This document shows positions 53,772 to 61,504 of a DNA stretch of 64,000 nucleotides, one piece after another. Each line of letters opens with the position of its first letter. Position 1 is the first letter of the stretch. Below the pieces are notes generated by a model. The model was given only the letters and a program-made list of their open reading frames with translations. It did not search any database and was not told where the DNA came from. This stretch comes from DATMBF01 sp035559595 (GTDB lineage: Bacteria > Bacteroidota > Ignavibacteria > UBA10030): assembly GCA_035559595.1 (NCBI GenBank), contig DATMBF010000026.1, positions 8,607 through 72,606 on the forward strand. Reading direction: 5' to 3'. The position numbers and the translations under genes are program-made.

Positions 53772-55163
53772 ATGGCTCATCGTGCTCTCTGGAGTGGGCG
53801 GTTCAAAGAACCACTCGCCTCAATTGCCCTCAATTTCTCCTCTTCCATTGATCTGGACAAGCACCTGTATCGGGAAGACATCGCGGGAAGCATCGCCCAC
53901 GTGGAGATGCTGATTGCTTGTAAGATCCTGACCGCCGCGGAAGGCCGAAGGATTCGCACTGCGCTCAAACAAATTGAGAAGGAGATCGAATCGGGTAAGT
54001 TCGACCTCAATACATCGTTTGAAGACGTTCATCTTGCGATCGAACAGCGGTTGATTCAGAAAGTCGGTCCGATGGGGGGAAAGCTCCACACAGGGCGCAG
54101 TCGCAACGACCAGATCGCACTCGATGAGCGGCTCTTCTTGCGCACCGCGATCCGTGAATTGGCAAAACTCATTGTCAATCTTCAGCGTGTGCTTTTGTAC
54201 AAGGCCGAAAAGTATTTCGGTGCCGTGATGCCGGGATACACTCATCTCCAGCGGGCCCAGCCAATCCTCCTCTCTCATTATCTGCTTGCCTATGTTGCAA
54301 TGTTCGACCGTGATTGTGAGCGCTTGAGGGACTGCCTCAACCGGTTGAACAGGTCTCCCCTGGGTTCAGCGGCGCTTGCAGGGACGTCGTTCCCCATTGA
54401 TCGCGGAATGGTTGCCAGAAAACTTCATTTCAATGGTATCGTTGAGAATAGTATCGATGCGGTGAGCGATCGCGATTATATCATCGAATTTGTCTCCGCC
54501 TGCAGCATTGTCATGATGCATCTCAGCCGGTTTGCCGAAGAACTGGTACTCTGGACGACGAAGGAATTCGACTTTGCAGAGATCAGCGACGCTTATACAA
54601 CCGGCAGCAGCATTATGCCGCAAAAAAAGAATCCGGATATGGCAGAACTCGTGCGCGGGAAGACGGGACGCGTTTACGGCTCGCTGATGAATATCCTCAC
54701 GGTGATGAAGGGATTGCCACTTGCCTACAACCGCGATATGCAAGAAGACAAACTCCCGATGTTCGAGGCTTATAACACCACACGGCAATGTCTGTTTGTC
54801 TTTTCGCATGTTCTGGTTCACACGACCTTCAAGAGGGATCGCCTGGAGGAAGAGCTCCGCAACGACTATCTTACAGCAACCGAACTAGCCGACTACCTTG
54901 TACGAAAAGGAGTTCCCTTCCGGGAGGCACACAGCATCGTGGGGAAGATCATCTCCTACTGCATTGAACACAAGATGTATCCCGGCAATCTCTACCTTGA
55001 TCTTCTCCAAACGTTCTCGAAAGAATTCGACGAGGATGTTTTCGAGTACCTCATTCCACAGCGGAGCGTTGAGCAAAAGAAATCTGCCGGAGGTACTTCC
55101 CCTCAAGAGGTAAAACGCCAGATTGTCCATTGGACGCGGGCGTTGAAATCCAAGAGATTATAA
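53772..55163 (+). CDS. argH: Argininosuccinate lyase ArgH
   Basis: Releases fumarate from argininosuccinate to give arginine, the last step. The 463 residues follow the fumarase/aspartase superfamily: HTGRSRND (106-113), GYTHLQRAQP (155-164) and the mobile signature loop GSSIMPQKKNPD (278-289) with the catalytic serine. It follows the small helper gene by 72 bases and is closed by a strong terminator. Confidence 0.97.
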   Translation: MAHRALWSGRFKEPLASIALNFSSSIDLDKHLYREDIAGSIAHVEMLIACKILTAAEGRRIRTALKQIEKEIESGKFDLNTSFEDVHLAIEQRLIQKVGPMGGKLHTGRSRNDQIALDERLFLRTAIRELAKLIVNLQRVLLYKAEKYFGAVMPGYTHLQRAQPILLSHYLLAYVAMFDRDCERLRDCLNRLNRSPLGSAALAGTSFPIDRGMVARKLHFNGIVENSIDAVSDRDYIIEFVSACSIVMMHLSRFAEELVLWTTKEFDFAEISDAYTTGSSIMPQKKNPDMAELVRGKTGRVYGSLMNILTVMKGLPLAYNRDMQEDKLPMFEAYNTTRQCLFVFSHVLVHTTFKRDRLEEELRNDYLTATELADYLVRKGVPFREAHSIVGKIISYCIEHKMYPGNLYLDLLQTFSKEFDEDVFEYLIPQRSVEQKKSAGGTSPQEVKRQIVHWTRALKSKRL

Positions 55164-55184
55164 GGCGTTAGGAATTCGCAGGTC

Positions 55185-55231
55185 AACCCCTTCTTCCAGC
55201 AGTTTTGGGAGAAGGGGTTCTGTGTTTTTTT
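55185..55231 (+). terminator. Intrinsic terminator of the arginine operon
   Basis: A perfect 10-bp stem AACCCCTTCT/AGAAGGGGTT (55185-55194, 55210-55219), extendable by CC/GG inside, is followed by a seven-T run (55225-55231), 22 bases after the argH stop. Confidence 0.88.
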
Positions 55232-55504
55232 GGGGATATTCTGGACTTGACAACGCCAGAGTGCGCTTTGTTGCCGATGGGGTGCAACCTGAGGGACTTG
55301 AGGATACGGTGATTGTTGAAGCAACGAGCCATGGGATAGGATGGCAACACACGGGTTGCCCGCAAGACAATGACGCTGTTGAAGCAACGCATCAATAACC
55401 CACCTCAAAAAGCTATCGGCCAACTGAGGCAAATCGAGAACGCGCGGTCACAAAGGATCCCTTGGGGTTGAGGTCTCAAACGACGTTCGCTTTTGTGGGG
55501 ATGG
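55232..55504. other. Non-coding stretch with a spaced direct repeat
   Basis: No believable gene. The 13-mer TGTTGAAGCAACG occurs twice, at 55314-55326 and 55377-55389, 63 bases apart; the inner GTTGAAGCAAC is itself nearly palindromic. Whether this is a regulatory site for the neighbouring genes or a decayed repeat is not clear. Several short open frames on the minus strand run through it without family resemblance. Confidence 0.5.
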
Positions 55505-56083
55505 TTAGAGAATATCTGAGTTCAGTGCTTCGATGATGGCAAACAGGACAAACACGACAAAAGAGAGCCCCAATGCTTTCCAGGAAGAAAGTCGTTCCGC
55601 GTTCTTTAGTCCGAAGTAGCACAGCACCCCCGTCCATCCCCACGCAATTCCCAGCAAATTAATCCCAAAAGAAATGGTTCGTTGAATGCCTTCCGGATCT
55701 TCACTGAAAAGCTCTGAACCAACGATGGTGAAGATGACAGACATTACTGATGTCACCACCAACGGTGCTGTGCCCAGGCCTGTAAAAGCAATGGCATTTG
55801 GGATTTCCCCCAGCCCCCCCATCAGCTCAGAAGCAATGTGGAGAATGAAGGCAAGAACGAACCAGGAGATGTACGCCAGGACAAAGGAAAAGAAGAAGGC
55901 GAAAAGGGCAAATGAGAAGCTTTCTGATTTGATTGCTGCGGAAAGAAAGGCGTTAAACGAGGAGAAAGCAGCGTACATCGTGACCATGGCAAATGCCTGG
56001 CCGAGGGCGGGATTGTCATACTGATCCGATGTTGCGTAGTCCGGCTCAAACAGAAGTGCCGGGAATCGTTGCGAAAGCGTCAT
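55505..56083 (-). CDS. Yip1-family membrane protein
   Basis: A 192-residue inner-membrane protein with five hydrophobic segments; the N terminus (LLFEPDYATSDQYDNPALGQAF) is cytoplasmic. Spacing and composition (LHIASELMGGLGE, FTGLGTAPLVVTSV) fit Yip1-like proteins, in bacteria of unknown function. It faces the arginine terminator and is followed upstream by a PAP2 enzyme on the same strand. Confidence 0.75.
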   Translation of the reverse strand: MTLSQRFPALLFEPDYATSDQYDNPALGQAFAMVTMYAAFSSFNAFLSAAIKSESFSFALFAFFFSFVLAYISWFVLAFILHIASELMGGLGEIPNAIAFTGLGTAPLVVTSVMSVIFTIVGSELFSEDPEGIQRTISFGINLLGIAWGWTGVLCYFGLKNAERLSSWKALGLSFVVFVLFAIIEALNSDIL

Positions 56084-56134
56084 AGGGGGTCGACGACGGA
56101 GGTCGTCATAGTGTACGGTGACCGTGTTGTAAAA

Positions 56135-57082
56135 TCAAGCTTGACTGCGGTCGGAATTTGCAATCCGGAGCGCGAAATTCAGGAGACCGCGTTCGATTGT
56201 TCTATCCCACCACCGCATAAGTGCAGGGGCAATCGCGAGAGCGACGAAAGCAATTGCCACCCCGGCAACGGCGTCAGTCAGATAGTGATATCGCCCGTAG
56301 AACGTGGAAATGTAGAGCGACAGAACGATCGGCGTCAGAATGTGAAACGATGGTCGATGATATCGGTATGCCATCGCCCACATAATCGTGGCTGCGGCAC
56401 AGTGGGGACTCGGAATTGTTCCGCCAATGTAATGGAGTTGAGAACGCATCACCTCTCCCAGGAACGTCCAGACATACCCGTCGAGCGGAACCGTATAAAG
56501 GTGACCGATTGTCGGCAAAGGCCCCGCAACCGGAAAGAGAATGAATCCGATATCACACAGAATGTTTGTGAGACCAAGCGTGAAAAAGTACTCTTCCATC
56601 GGCAGTTCGCCGCGGAGGTAGTAAATGATGCCACAGAGAACTGGGTACATCGGGACATAGACAACATACGAGAACATCATCCATTCCGTCAACCATGGCA
56701 TGGTGTATTGTTCGAGCCAGAGGGTCGGTTGAACGCCAAAGATCGCCTCCTCAAGATTGAGAACAAAGGGGTCGAGCCATTTTCCCCAAAGGATCAATTG
56801 GAGCTTATCGACAGCCCCGAAGAGGTAGGCATAGAGCAGCGTTACTGAGGCAACGCGCAGGAAGAATCTCCAGAACCGGTGAGCCACCCTCTGCGTCGCA
56901 AAAACGAAGGCGAGATAGAGTAATCCCACAGCAAGATTCTTTGCAACAAGCATCCACCATCCCTCCACGCGTGGTGCGAAGAGCATTGCCAGGGTACTGA
57001 ACAAGGCCAGCGTGAAGAGGATCAGTGCATCAGTTGCTTGAAGCTCCAGCTTTCCGATAATGAGGCGTCGGCCGACGATCAT
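56135..57082 (-). CDS. PAP2-superfamily phosphatase/transferase
   Basis: Membrane enzyme of 315 residues with about six segments. The PAP2 motifs are GGTIPSPHCAAATIMW (the PSxH motif, catalytic histidine) and STFYGRYHYLTDAVAG (R, H and D of the third motif). The layout with a long N-terminal membrane part resembles the Ipt1/Aur1 inositolphosphotransferase-like PAP2_3 group, so it may transfer a head group or dephosphorylate lipid phosphates in the periplasm. It probably belongs to a minus-strand operon with the CPBP protease and the epimerase upstream. Confidence 0.87.
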   Translation of the reverse strand: MIVGRRLIIGKLELQATDALILFTLALFSTLAMLFAPRVEGWWMLVAKNLAVGLLYLAFVFATQRVAHRFWRFFLRVASVTLLYAYLFGAVDKLQLILWGKWLDPFVLNLEEAIFGVQPTLWLEQYTMPWLTEWMMFSYVVYVPMYPVLCGIIYYLRGELPMEEYFFTLGLTNILCDIGFILFPVAGPLPTIGHLYTVPLDGYVWTFLGEVMRSQLHYIGGTIPSPHCAAATIMWAMAYRYHRPSFHILTPIVLSLYISTFYGRYHYLTDAVAGVAIAFVALAIAPALMRWWDRTIERGLLNFALRIANSDRSQA

Positions 57083-57100
57083 GAACCGTTCAGGTCCTTT

Positions 57101-57832
57101 CTAAAAGAAGAGAATAAAAGCATCCAGAGAGACCCCAAGGAGCCAATGGAGAATGAGCACATACAGGAGCGAGCGTGAGCGGAAGACGGCTATCCCCCAG
57201 ACGATCCCGCCAACGATCGATCCGAAGATCTCTCCATCCGGTTTGCCGATGTGCAAAAGACAGGAGGCCAGCGTTTGCACAAGAATTGCGTTCCAGTCCC
57301 CCAACTGGGCTCTGAGGCCGAACTGCATGAACCCACGGAAAAAGAACTCCCAACCGGCATAGAAGAAAAGATACGAAACAGCGTGAAGGGCAAATGCAAT
57401 CGCCGAGCTCCCCGCCCCTTTGTTGAGAGGGTATTCAGCGACGAATTGCGGCATTGAGGCCGATGGATAGGTGAGGAGAATCATCACGGGAGCCATTACC
57501 GCAAACGCTTTTATTCCGAATCTCCAATCCCCCGTCTGAACACCATAGTGAATTACACTCTCGCGGAAAAAAAATCTGATCGTCAGGAACGGTATGATCC
57601 CCATCCACAGGAAGGAAGAGAGAAAAACATACAGCGCGGCTGAGAATCCAACATTGTCGAGAACAACTAAAGAGGCGAGGTGTTCAACGTAGAATTCCCT
57701 TGAACCGTAGTACTTGAAGATGGTGAGAAGAAAAGGGGCAAGCAGGAGAATCCATGTCGGTTTTTTGTTCTCCCCGCTAAAGAGTCCGTTCAAGGAAAGC
57801 GAGGAATCGAATCGTCCCGGCTCAGTCCTCAC
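57101..57832 (-). CDS. CPBP-family intramembrane metalloprotease
   Basis: Membrane protein of 243 residues (CAAX protease/bacteriocin-processing family). I start it at a GTG at 57832 that overlaps the epimerase stop as GTGA; the open frame continues 14 codons further into the epimerase. The EExxxR motif appears as AGWEFFFRGFMQF, with one glutamate replaced by tryptophan, and the second motif as CLLHIGKPDGE with the histidine. These changes are probably subgroup variation, but activity is not certain. Confidence 0.8.
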   Translation of the reverse strand: MRTEPGRFDSSLSLNGLFSGENKKPTWILLLAPFLLTIFKYYGSREFYVEHLASLVVLDNVGFSAALYVFLSSFLWMGIIPFLTIRFFFRESVIHYGVQTGDWRFGIKAFAVMAPVMILLTYPSASMPQFVAEYPLNKGAGSSAIAFALHAVSYLFFYAGWEFFFRGFMQFGLRAQLGDWNAILVQTLASCLLHIGKPDGEIFGSIVGGIVWGIAVFRSRSLLYVLILHWLLGVSLDAFILFF

Positions 57833-58842
57833 GTCGTGTTCCCTCGTGTGTTCCTTCGTTGCTGAAGGATCCACTCATAGGTTTTGCGAATGCCCTCTTT
57901 GAGGGGTGTGATTCGATATCCAAGTTCGTGTTCTGCCTTCTCGCACGAATAGGCCCAGTCTTGCAAATACGTTTCCACCCATCCCGGTGTGATTTTAGGA
58001 TAAAACCCTAGCCATTCGGCCTTCAGCTCTTCAAACTTCGAATAGGCGAGTCCGAGTGTAGGAGGCAGGTTGAACTGGAGATGGGACTTGCCCGAAACCT
58101 CATTAACGATCTGGAAGAATTGCTTGAGAGAAACGTTCTCACCGCCGAGGATATATCGTTGCCCGATTGTTCCACGCTCCATGGCAAGGATATGTCCCTC
58201 CACAAGATCATCCACCAAAACGTAGTTTCCAACATTTCTTCCATGATTGAGGAGCGCAGGCAGACGGCCGCGATCGTACATGTCAATCATGAGCGAGACG
58301 GAGTTTCCCTCGGTCATCTTCCCCGGACCGTAGACCCTCGTCGGGTTCACAATGACGACGGGAAATCCCTCGTTCGCGTATCGTAGAGCGAGCTGTTCTG
58401 CCTCGACCTTGCTTGCCTCATAGTCTGTGTAGTAGTGGTTTGTCATTCGCGGCATGCTTTCGTTTCCGACTACTCCCGGTGGTGTTGGGCCGAACGTGAC
58501 GACGGTGGATGTGTAGACCACTCGTCGGACGCCGGCTTCGCGTGCTGCCTCGAAGACATTTTTCATCCCATCGAGATTATACCGGTAAAACATACTCTTG
58601 TCGGGAGCCCAATTCTTGGCATAGGCCGCCAAATGATAAACCTGTTCGCATCCTTCCATTGCGCGGCGGAGCGATCCCTTATCCAGAATGTCGCCCGTGA
58701 CAAGTCGAATCCGCGGGTGATCGAGCCCATGGCGGTTGCTGGCGGTGCGGCTTAAGGCGTGGACGGTATGGCCATGTTCAACCAGACGGTTGACAAGCTT
58801 TGTGCCGATGAATCCCGTTGCTCCGGTAACAAAGATGGTCAT
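57829..58842 (-). CDS. NAD-dependent epimerase/dehydratase (extended SDR)
   Basis: Extended short-chain dehydrogenase of 337 residues. The Rossmann motif TGATGFIG lies at 6-13, and the catalytic tyrosine and lysine at Y141 and K145 (DYEASK), with TSTVVTFG at 111-118 giving the serine/threonine. It resembles the dihydroflavonol-reductase-like and hopanoid-associated sugar epimerase (HpnA) groups; no other hopanoid gene is nearby, so the substrate is left open. ATG at 58842. Confidence 0.88.
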   Translation of the reverse strand: MTIFVTGATGFIGTKLVNRLVEHGHTVHALSRTASNRHGLDHPRIRLVTGDILDKGSLRRAMEGCEQVYHLAAYAKNWAPDKSMFYRYNLDGMKNVFEAAREAGVRRVVYTSTVVTFGPTPPGVVGNESMPRMTNHYYTDYEASKVEAEQLALRYANEGFPVVIVNPTRVYGPGKMTEGNSVSLMIDMYDRGRLPALLNHGRNVGNYVLVDDLVEGHILAMERGTIGQRYILGGENVSLKQFFQIVNEVSGKSHLQFNLPPTLGLAYSKFEELKAEWLGFYPKITPGWVETYLQDWAYSCEKAEHELGYRITPLKEGIRKTYEWILQQRRNTRGNTT

Positions 58843-58915
58843 GACGATACGATCAAAAAAGGTGCTTCAAAGGTAGGGAAAAAAAGGGAAAAGGTGGAGA
58901 GGAAAAACGAAAAGT

Positions 58916-59563
58916 CTAATTCTCAATCGGCCCTGGATTGTTCTGTCCCTCAAGACTTGACTTACCGGGGCTGAGGATGAGCGCCATAACGCCAACAATT
59001 GTTAAGCCGAAGAACAGAAGGACTGGCCAGCTCGTGAAGAAGCTCCCGCCCGCCTCAGGGATGATCGTCGCGACGAACTCACGTTTGATCTTGATAATCT
59101 CTTCATGAAAACTTTCGAAATACTTGAGAATCTCTATTGAAAACAAGGCGCCTGTCGCACGATCGAATCGATAGTAATGCCCGGAAAGGAGAATTTTATT
59201 CGGATCCCTGCTTTGATTTACCAGGGTGCCGATGAAGACGTATTCCACTCCAAGTGTTGCGGCAGCTTCTGCCAAAGCCTGCTTGGATCGGCTTTGAAGA
59301 AGTTCTTGGTACTTTTCGTCGCCGAGTCTCATTCGAACATCTTGAGGCGTCATGACGTTCAACGTCGGTTCAACCTGCAGAATCCTTAACAAATCGTCTA
59401 ATATCTTCTCTTGCTCTCGCTCACCCACATCATCAAACGCGACTCCTGCAAAAGCCACGTTCACAATGATTTTGTCCTGGTAGTGTGGACCTGCAAACGC
59501 TGGGAGAACGACAAGCGAATGGCAGAGAACAAAAACGAGGATTGCTCGCCCGATTTTTTTCAT
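58916..59563 (-). CDS. CsgG/TolB-like protein with C-terminal membrane anchor
   Basis: A 215-residue protein from ATG 59563, one base after the upstream stop; an ATG four codons earlier is also possible. A signal peptide (MKKIGRAILVFVLCHSLVV, cleaved near AFAG) leads to an alpha/beta domain with VNVAFAGVAFDD and LAEAAATLGVEYVFIGTLVN. This pattern is shared with CsgG- and TolB-type envelope proteins. A membrane segment (FFTSWPVLLFFGLTIVGVMA) closes it. Role unknown; it forms a tight pair with the lipoprotein upstream. Confidence 0.65.
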   Translation of the reverse strand: MKKIGRAILVFVLCHSLVVLPAFAGPHYQDKIIVNVAFAGVAFDDVGEREQEKILDDLLRILQVEPTLNVMTPQDVRMRLGDEKYQELLQSRSKQALAEAAATLGVEYVFIGTLVNQSRDPNKILLSGHYYRFDRATGALFSIEILKYFESFHEEIIKIKREFVATIIPEAGGSFFTSWPVLLFFGLTIVGVMALILSPGKSSLEGQNNPGPIEN

Positions 59564-59564
59564 T

Positions 59565-60056
59565 CTAGAATTCATTTCCGTATTTGAGCATGCGGTTTCG
59601 TATATCTTTAACCAGCATTCGATACTGAGCTGCAAGTTGTTTCGGAGGAGGGATATCCACCCACGTGTCGTTGCCGAGACGCTGTGTTTGGGTCTCGAAC
59701 TGAAGTGTAGCATTAACCATCGGATATGCGTTGTAGATAATCGAGCTTCGGCCTCGATGTGAGATATGAAGGAGAGCGCGGTCTCGCACCATCATCATTC
59801 CGCTGTCTGTTTCCATTGCCTTTGGATGGGTCCTCCATACTGTTTGCACAGTTGCCCAATCTCGTTGTGGATCGTCAAACTCGATCAAGTAATTGTTCAT
59901 TTGCAGGACAATGACCACCTCTCTTGCAATCTGGTTCCGTTCCGTATTATGGGCAAGGTCGAAAAGGGAATCTTCCACCTTCACAGGAGGAACGGAGGAG
60001 CACGCCAGAAGAAGCAACAACGCGGTACCTTTTCCGTGGAACAAGAATCTTGTCAT
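59565..60056 (-). CDS. Unrecognised lipoprotein
   Basis: A 163-residue protein with a lipoprotein signal (ALLLLLAC, cysteine about residue 20); I use ATG 60056, since the TTG just before has no support. The mature part is mixed, with VREVVIVLQMNNYLIEFDD-like helix-strand segments and a C-terminal helix (AAQYRMLVKDIRNRMLKY). I recognise no family. It is coupled to the CsgG-like gene, which starts one base after its stop, so the two probably act together at the envelope. Confidence 0.7.
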   Translation of the reverse strand: MTRFLFHGKGTALLLLLACSSVPPVKVEDSLFDLAHNTERNQIAREVVIVLQMNNYLIEFDDPQRDWATVQTVWRTHPKAMETDSGMMMVRDRALLHISHRGRSSIIYNAYPMVNATLQFETQTQRLGNDTWVDIPPPKQLAAQYRMLVKDIRNRMLKYGNEF

Positions 60057-60074
60057 CAATCCTCACCAACAACA

Positions 60075-60106
60075 CGAAGGGTGGCCTGAACATCAGCCAC
60101 CCTTCG
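60075..60106 (-). terminator. Hairpin after the SusD gene
   Basis: A perfect 11-bp stem CGAAGGGTGGC/GCCACCCTTCG (60075-60085, 60096-60106) with a 10-base loop lies 34 bases past the SusD stop. The downstream flank on the minus strand is TGTTGTTGG rather than a clean T run, so termination may be only partial. Confidence 0.6.
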
Positions 60107-60139
60107 AAGGTAAGTGCCGGCAGCGAAAAAGTCAATCGA

Positions 60140-61432
60140 TTACCGTTGACCCTCCGGGTATGCCGGATTTGCACGCCGCTCCCTGATGGTAACGGGGAAG
60201 AACGAGCCAGGGATTGTTCTTAACTCTGAACCGGCCAGCCAGCGAGCGTCTTGGACGCCAAACCGGTACATATCGCTCAGGCGTCGACCTTGGAGATAAA
60301 GGTTTGCTCGGCGTTCATGCCTCAGCATTGTGGCCGGGTCTTCGGTTGTTATTGCAGTCATCGAGTTCAGCGCACGGACCGTGTTCATGCTTGTCACGGC
60401 TGCCACGCTGTTCCCTGCCGCCAGATTTGCTTCAGCAATAATCAAATGCATCTCACGTGCTGAAGCAACGGTGATGGGCGAATAACGATCCTGATAAGCT
60501 GCCGTGTTGCGGAAGTCCGTCTGCGTTGCGGTAATACGCGGATCCGCTGCACCCGTGATTGGATCGTTGGGGGCAGTCTCGAACGCCAGCTCCGATCGAC
60601 CCACAAGCTCCCATGCCGTTTCATTGAACGTTAGCGCAGAGAAATAGTCTAGCCTCCAACGCCAGTCGGCAGGTGTCCCTGTCACTGCCAATGCAGCCTG
60701 GGCATCAGCCATTGCTCCTGCCGGATTAACCCATGGGTTTGCCGGGGTTGTTCCTTTTGGATTGAGCAACTGCCAGACCGCCTTGGCATGTTTTGCGCGG
60801 GCGCGTAGAGCAAGCGTGCGGCGCTGAAGTTCCTGGTGTGTTGCCGATGTGCCGCTTTGCGCTATGGGCAATGCCTTATCCAGCAAGGCAACGGCCTGAT
60901 CATAGAGAGAGCCCATGTTGTTCTCTCCGATAGGGGGTTGAACATTGACCTTATCGGAGAAAACGAAATCGTCAAACGTGTCGGCAATGACAATGCGAAC
61001 AAGCGCGGCGAAAATGTACGCGCGCACGAGGTCAAGCCTGTTCGTAAGCTGATTGGCGGCATCGAAGCCCTCGATCAGCGTCACTGCCTTGTCCGCCATG
61101 TAACGCCCCTCCGTAATGAACGGCCACGCCGCATCAACGAATTCATTGTTGACATCGCCGACAGTTCCCTGGTCGAGTTGGTTCCAGGCGTCCCGCGAAC
61201 CGATCCACCGGCATTCATCCGTCGCTGTCTCATAAGGAGCATAGACATAACCGATGCCTTGCATCACCGTAGCCAGTGCGCCATTAGCCAGTGCAGCGGC
61301 GGTTTTTGGATTGCTCAGGTCTTCTTCAAGAACGTTGTTGGGGTTCTCAACATCGAGAAGGCCTTCACAGCCGTTCATGGTAAAGAGCAGAACGGCTGCC
61401 ATCAGAATGAAGAAATTCACTTTTGTTCTCAT
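60140..61432 (-). CDS. RagB/SusD-family outer-membrane nutrient-uptake lipoprotein
   Basis: Surface lipoprotein that lids a SusC transporter. I use ATG 61432 (430 residues), which has AAGGAGAA upstream; 13 further codons are open before it. The signal ends LLFTMNGC, with a lipidated cysteine. The N-terminal LLDVENPNNVLEEDLSNPK is the usual SusD opening, followed by TPR-like helices (YIFAALVRIVIADTFDD). The C-terminal RHERRANLYLQGRRLSDMYRF is the RagB/SusD signature. Substrate unknown. Its SusC partner next door is truncated. Confidence 0.92.
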   Translation of the reverse strand: MRTKVNFFILMAAVLLFTMNGCEGLLDVENPNNVLEEDLSNPKTAAALANGALATVMQGIGYVYAPYETATDECRWIGSRDAWNQLDQGTVGDVNNEFVDAAWPFITEGRYMADKAVTLIEGFDAANQLTNRLDLVRAYIFAALVRIVIADTFDDFVFSDKVNVQPPIGENNMGSLYDQAVALLDKALPIAQSGTSATHQELQRRTLALRARAKHAKAVWQLLNPKGTTPANPWVNPAGAMADAQAALAVTGTPADWRWRLDYFSALTFNETAWELVGRSELAFETAPNDPITGAADPRITATQTDFRNTAAYQDRYSPITVASAREMHLIIAEANLAAGNSVAAVTSMNTVRALNSMTAITTEDPATMLRHERRANLYLQGRRLSDMYRFGVQDARWLAGSELRTIPGSFFPVTIRERRANPAYPEGQR

Positions 61433-61504
61433 CGTATGTTCTCCTTGTTCAGTGCTTGGTCTTAAGTTCAAAAAATGTCAATACAGAGAAAGTCTGCATG
61501 ACGG

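Noticed and set aside
56069..56848. A 259-codon plus-strand frame
   Set aside because: Antisense to the PAP2 enzyme; the sense protein has full PAP2 motifs.
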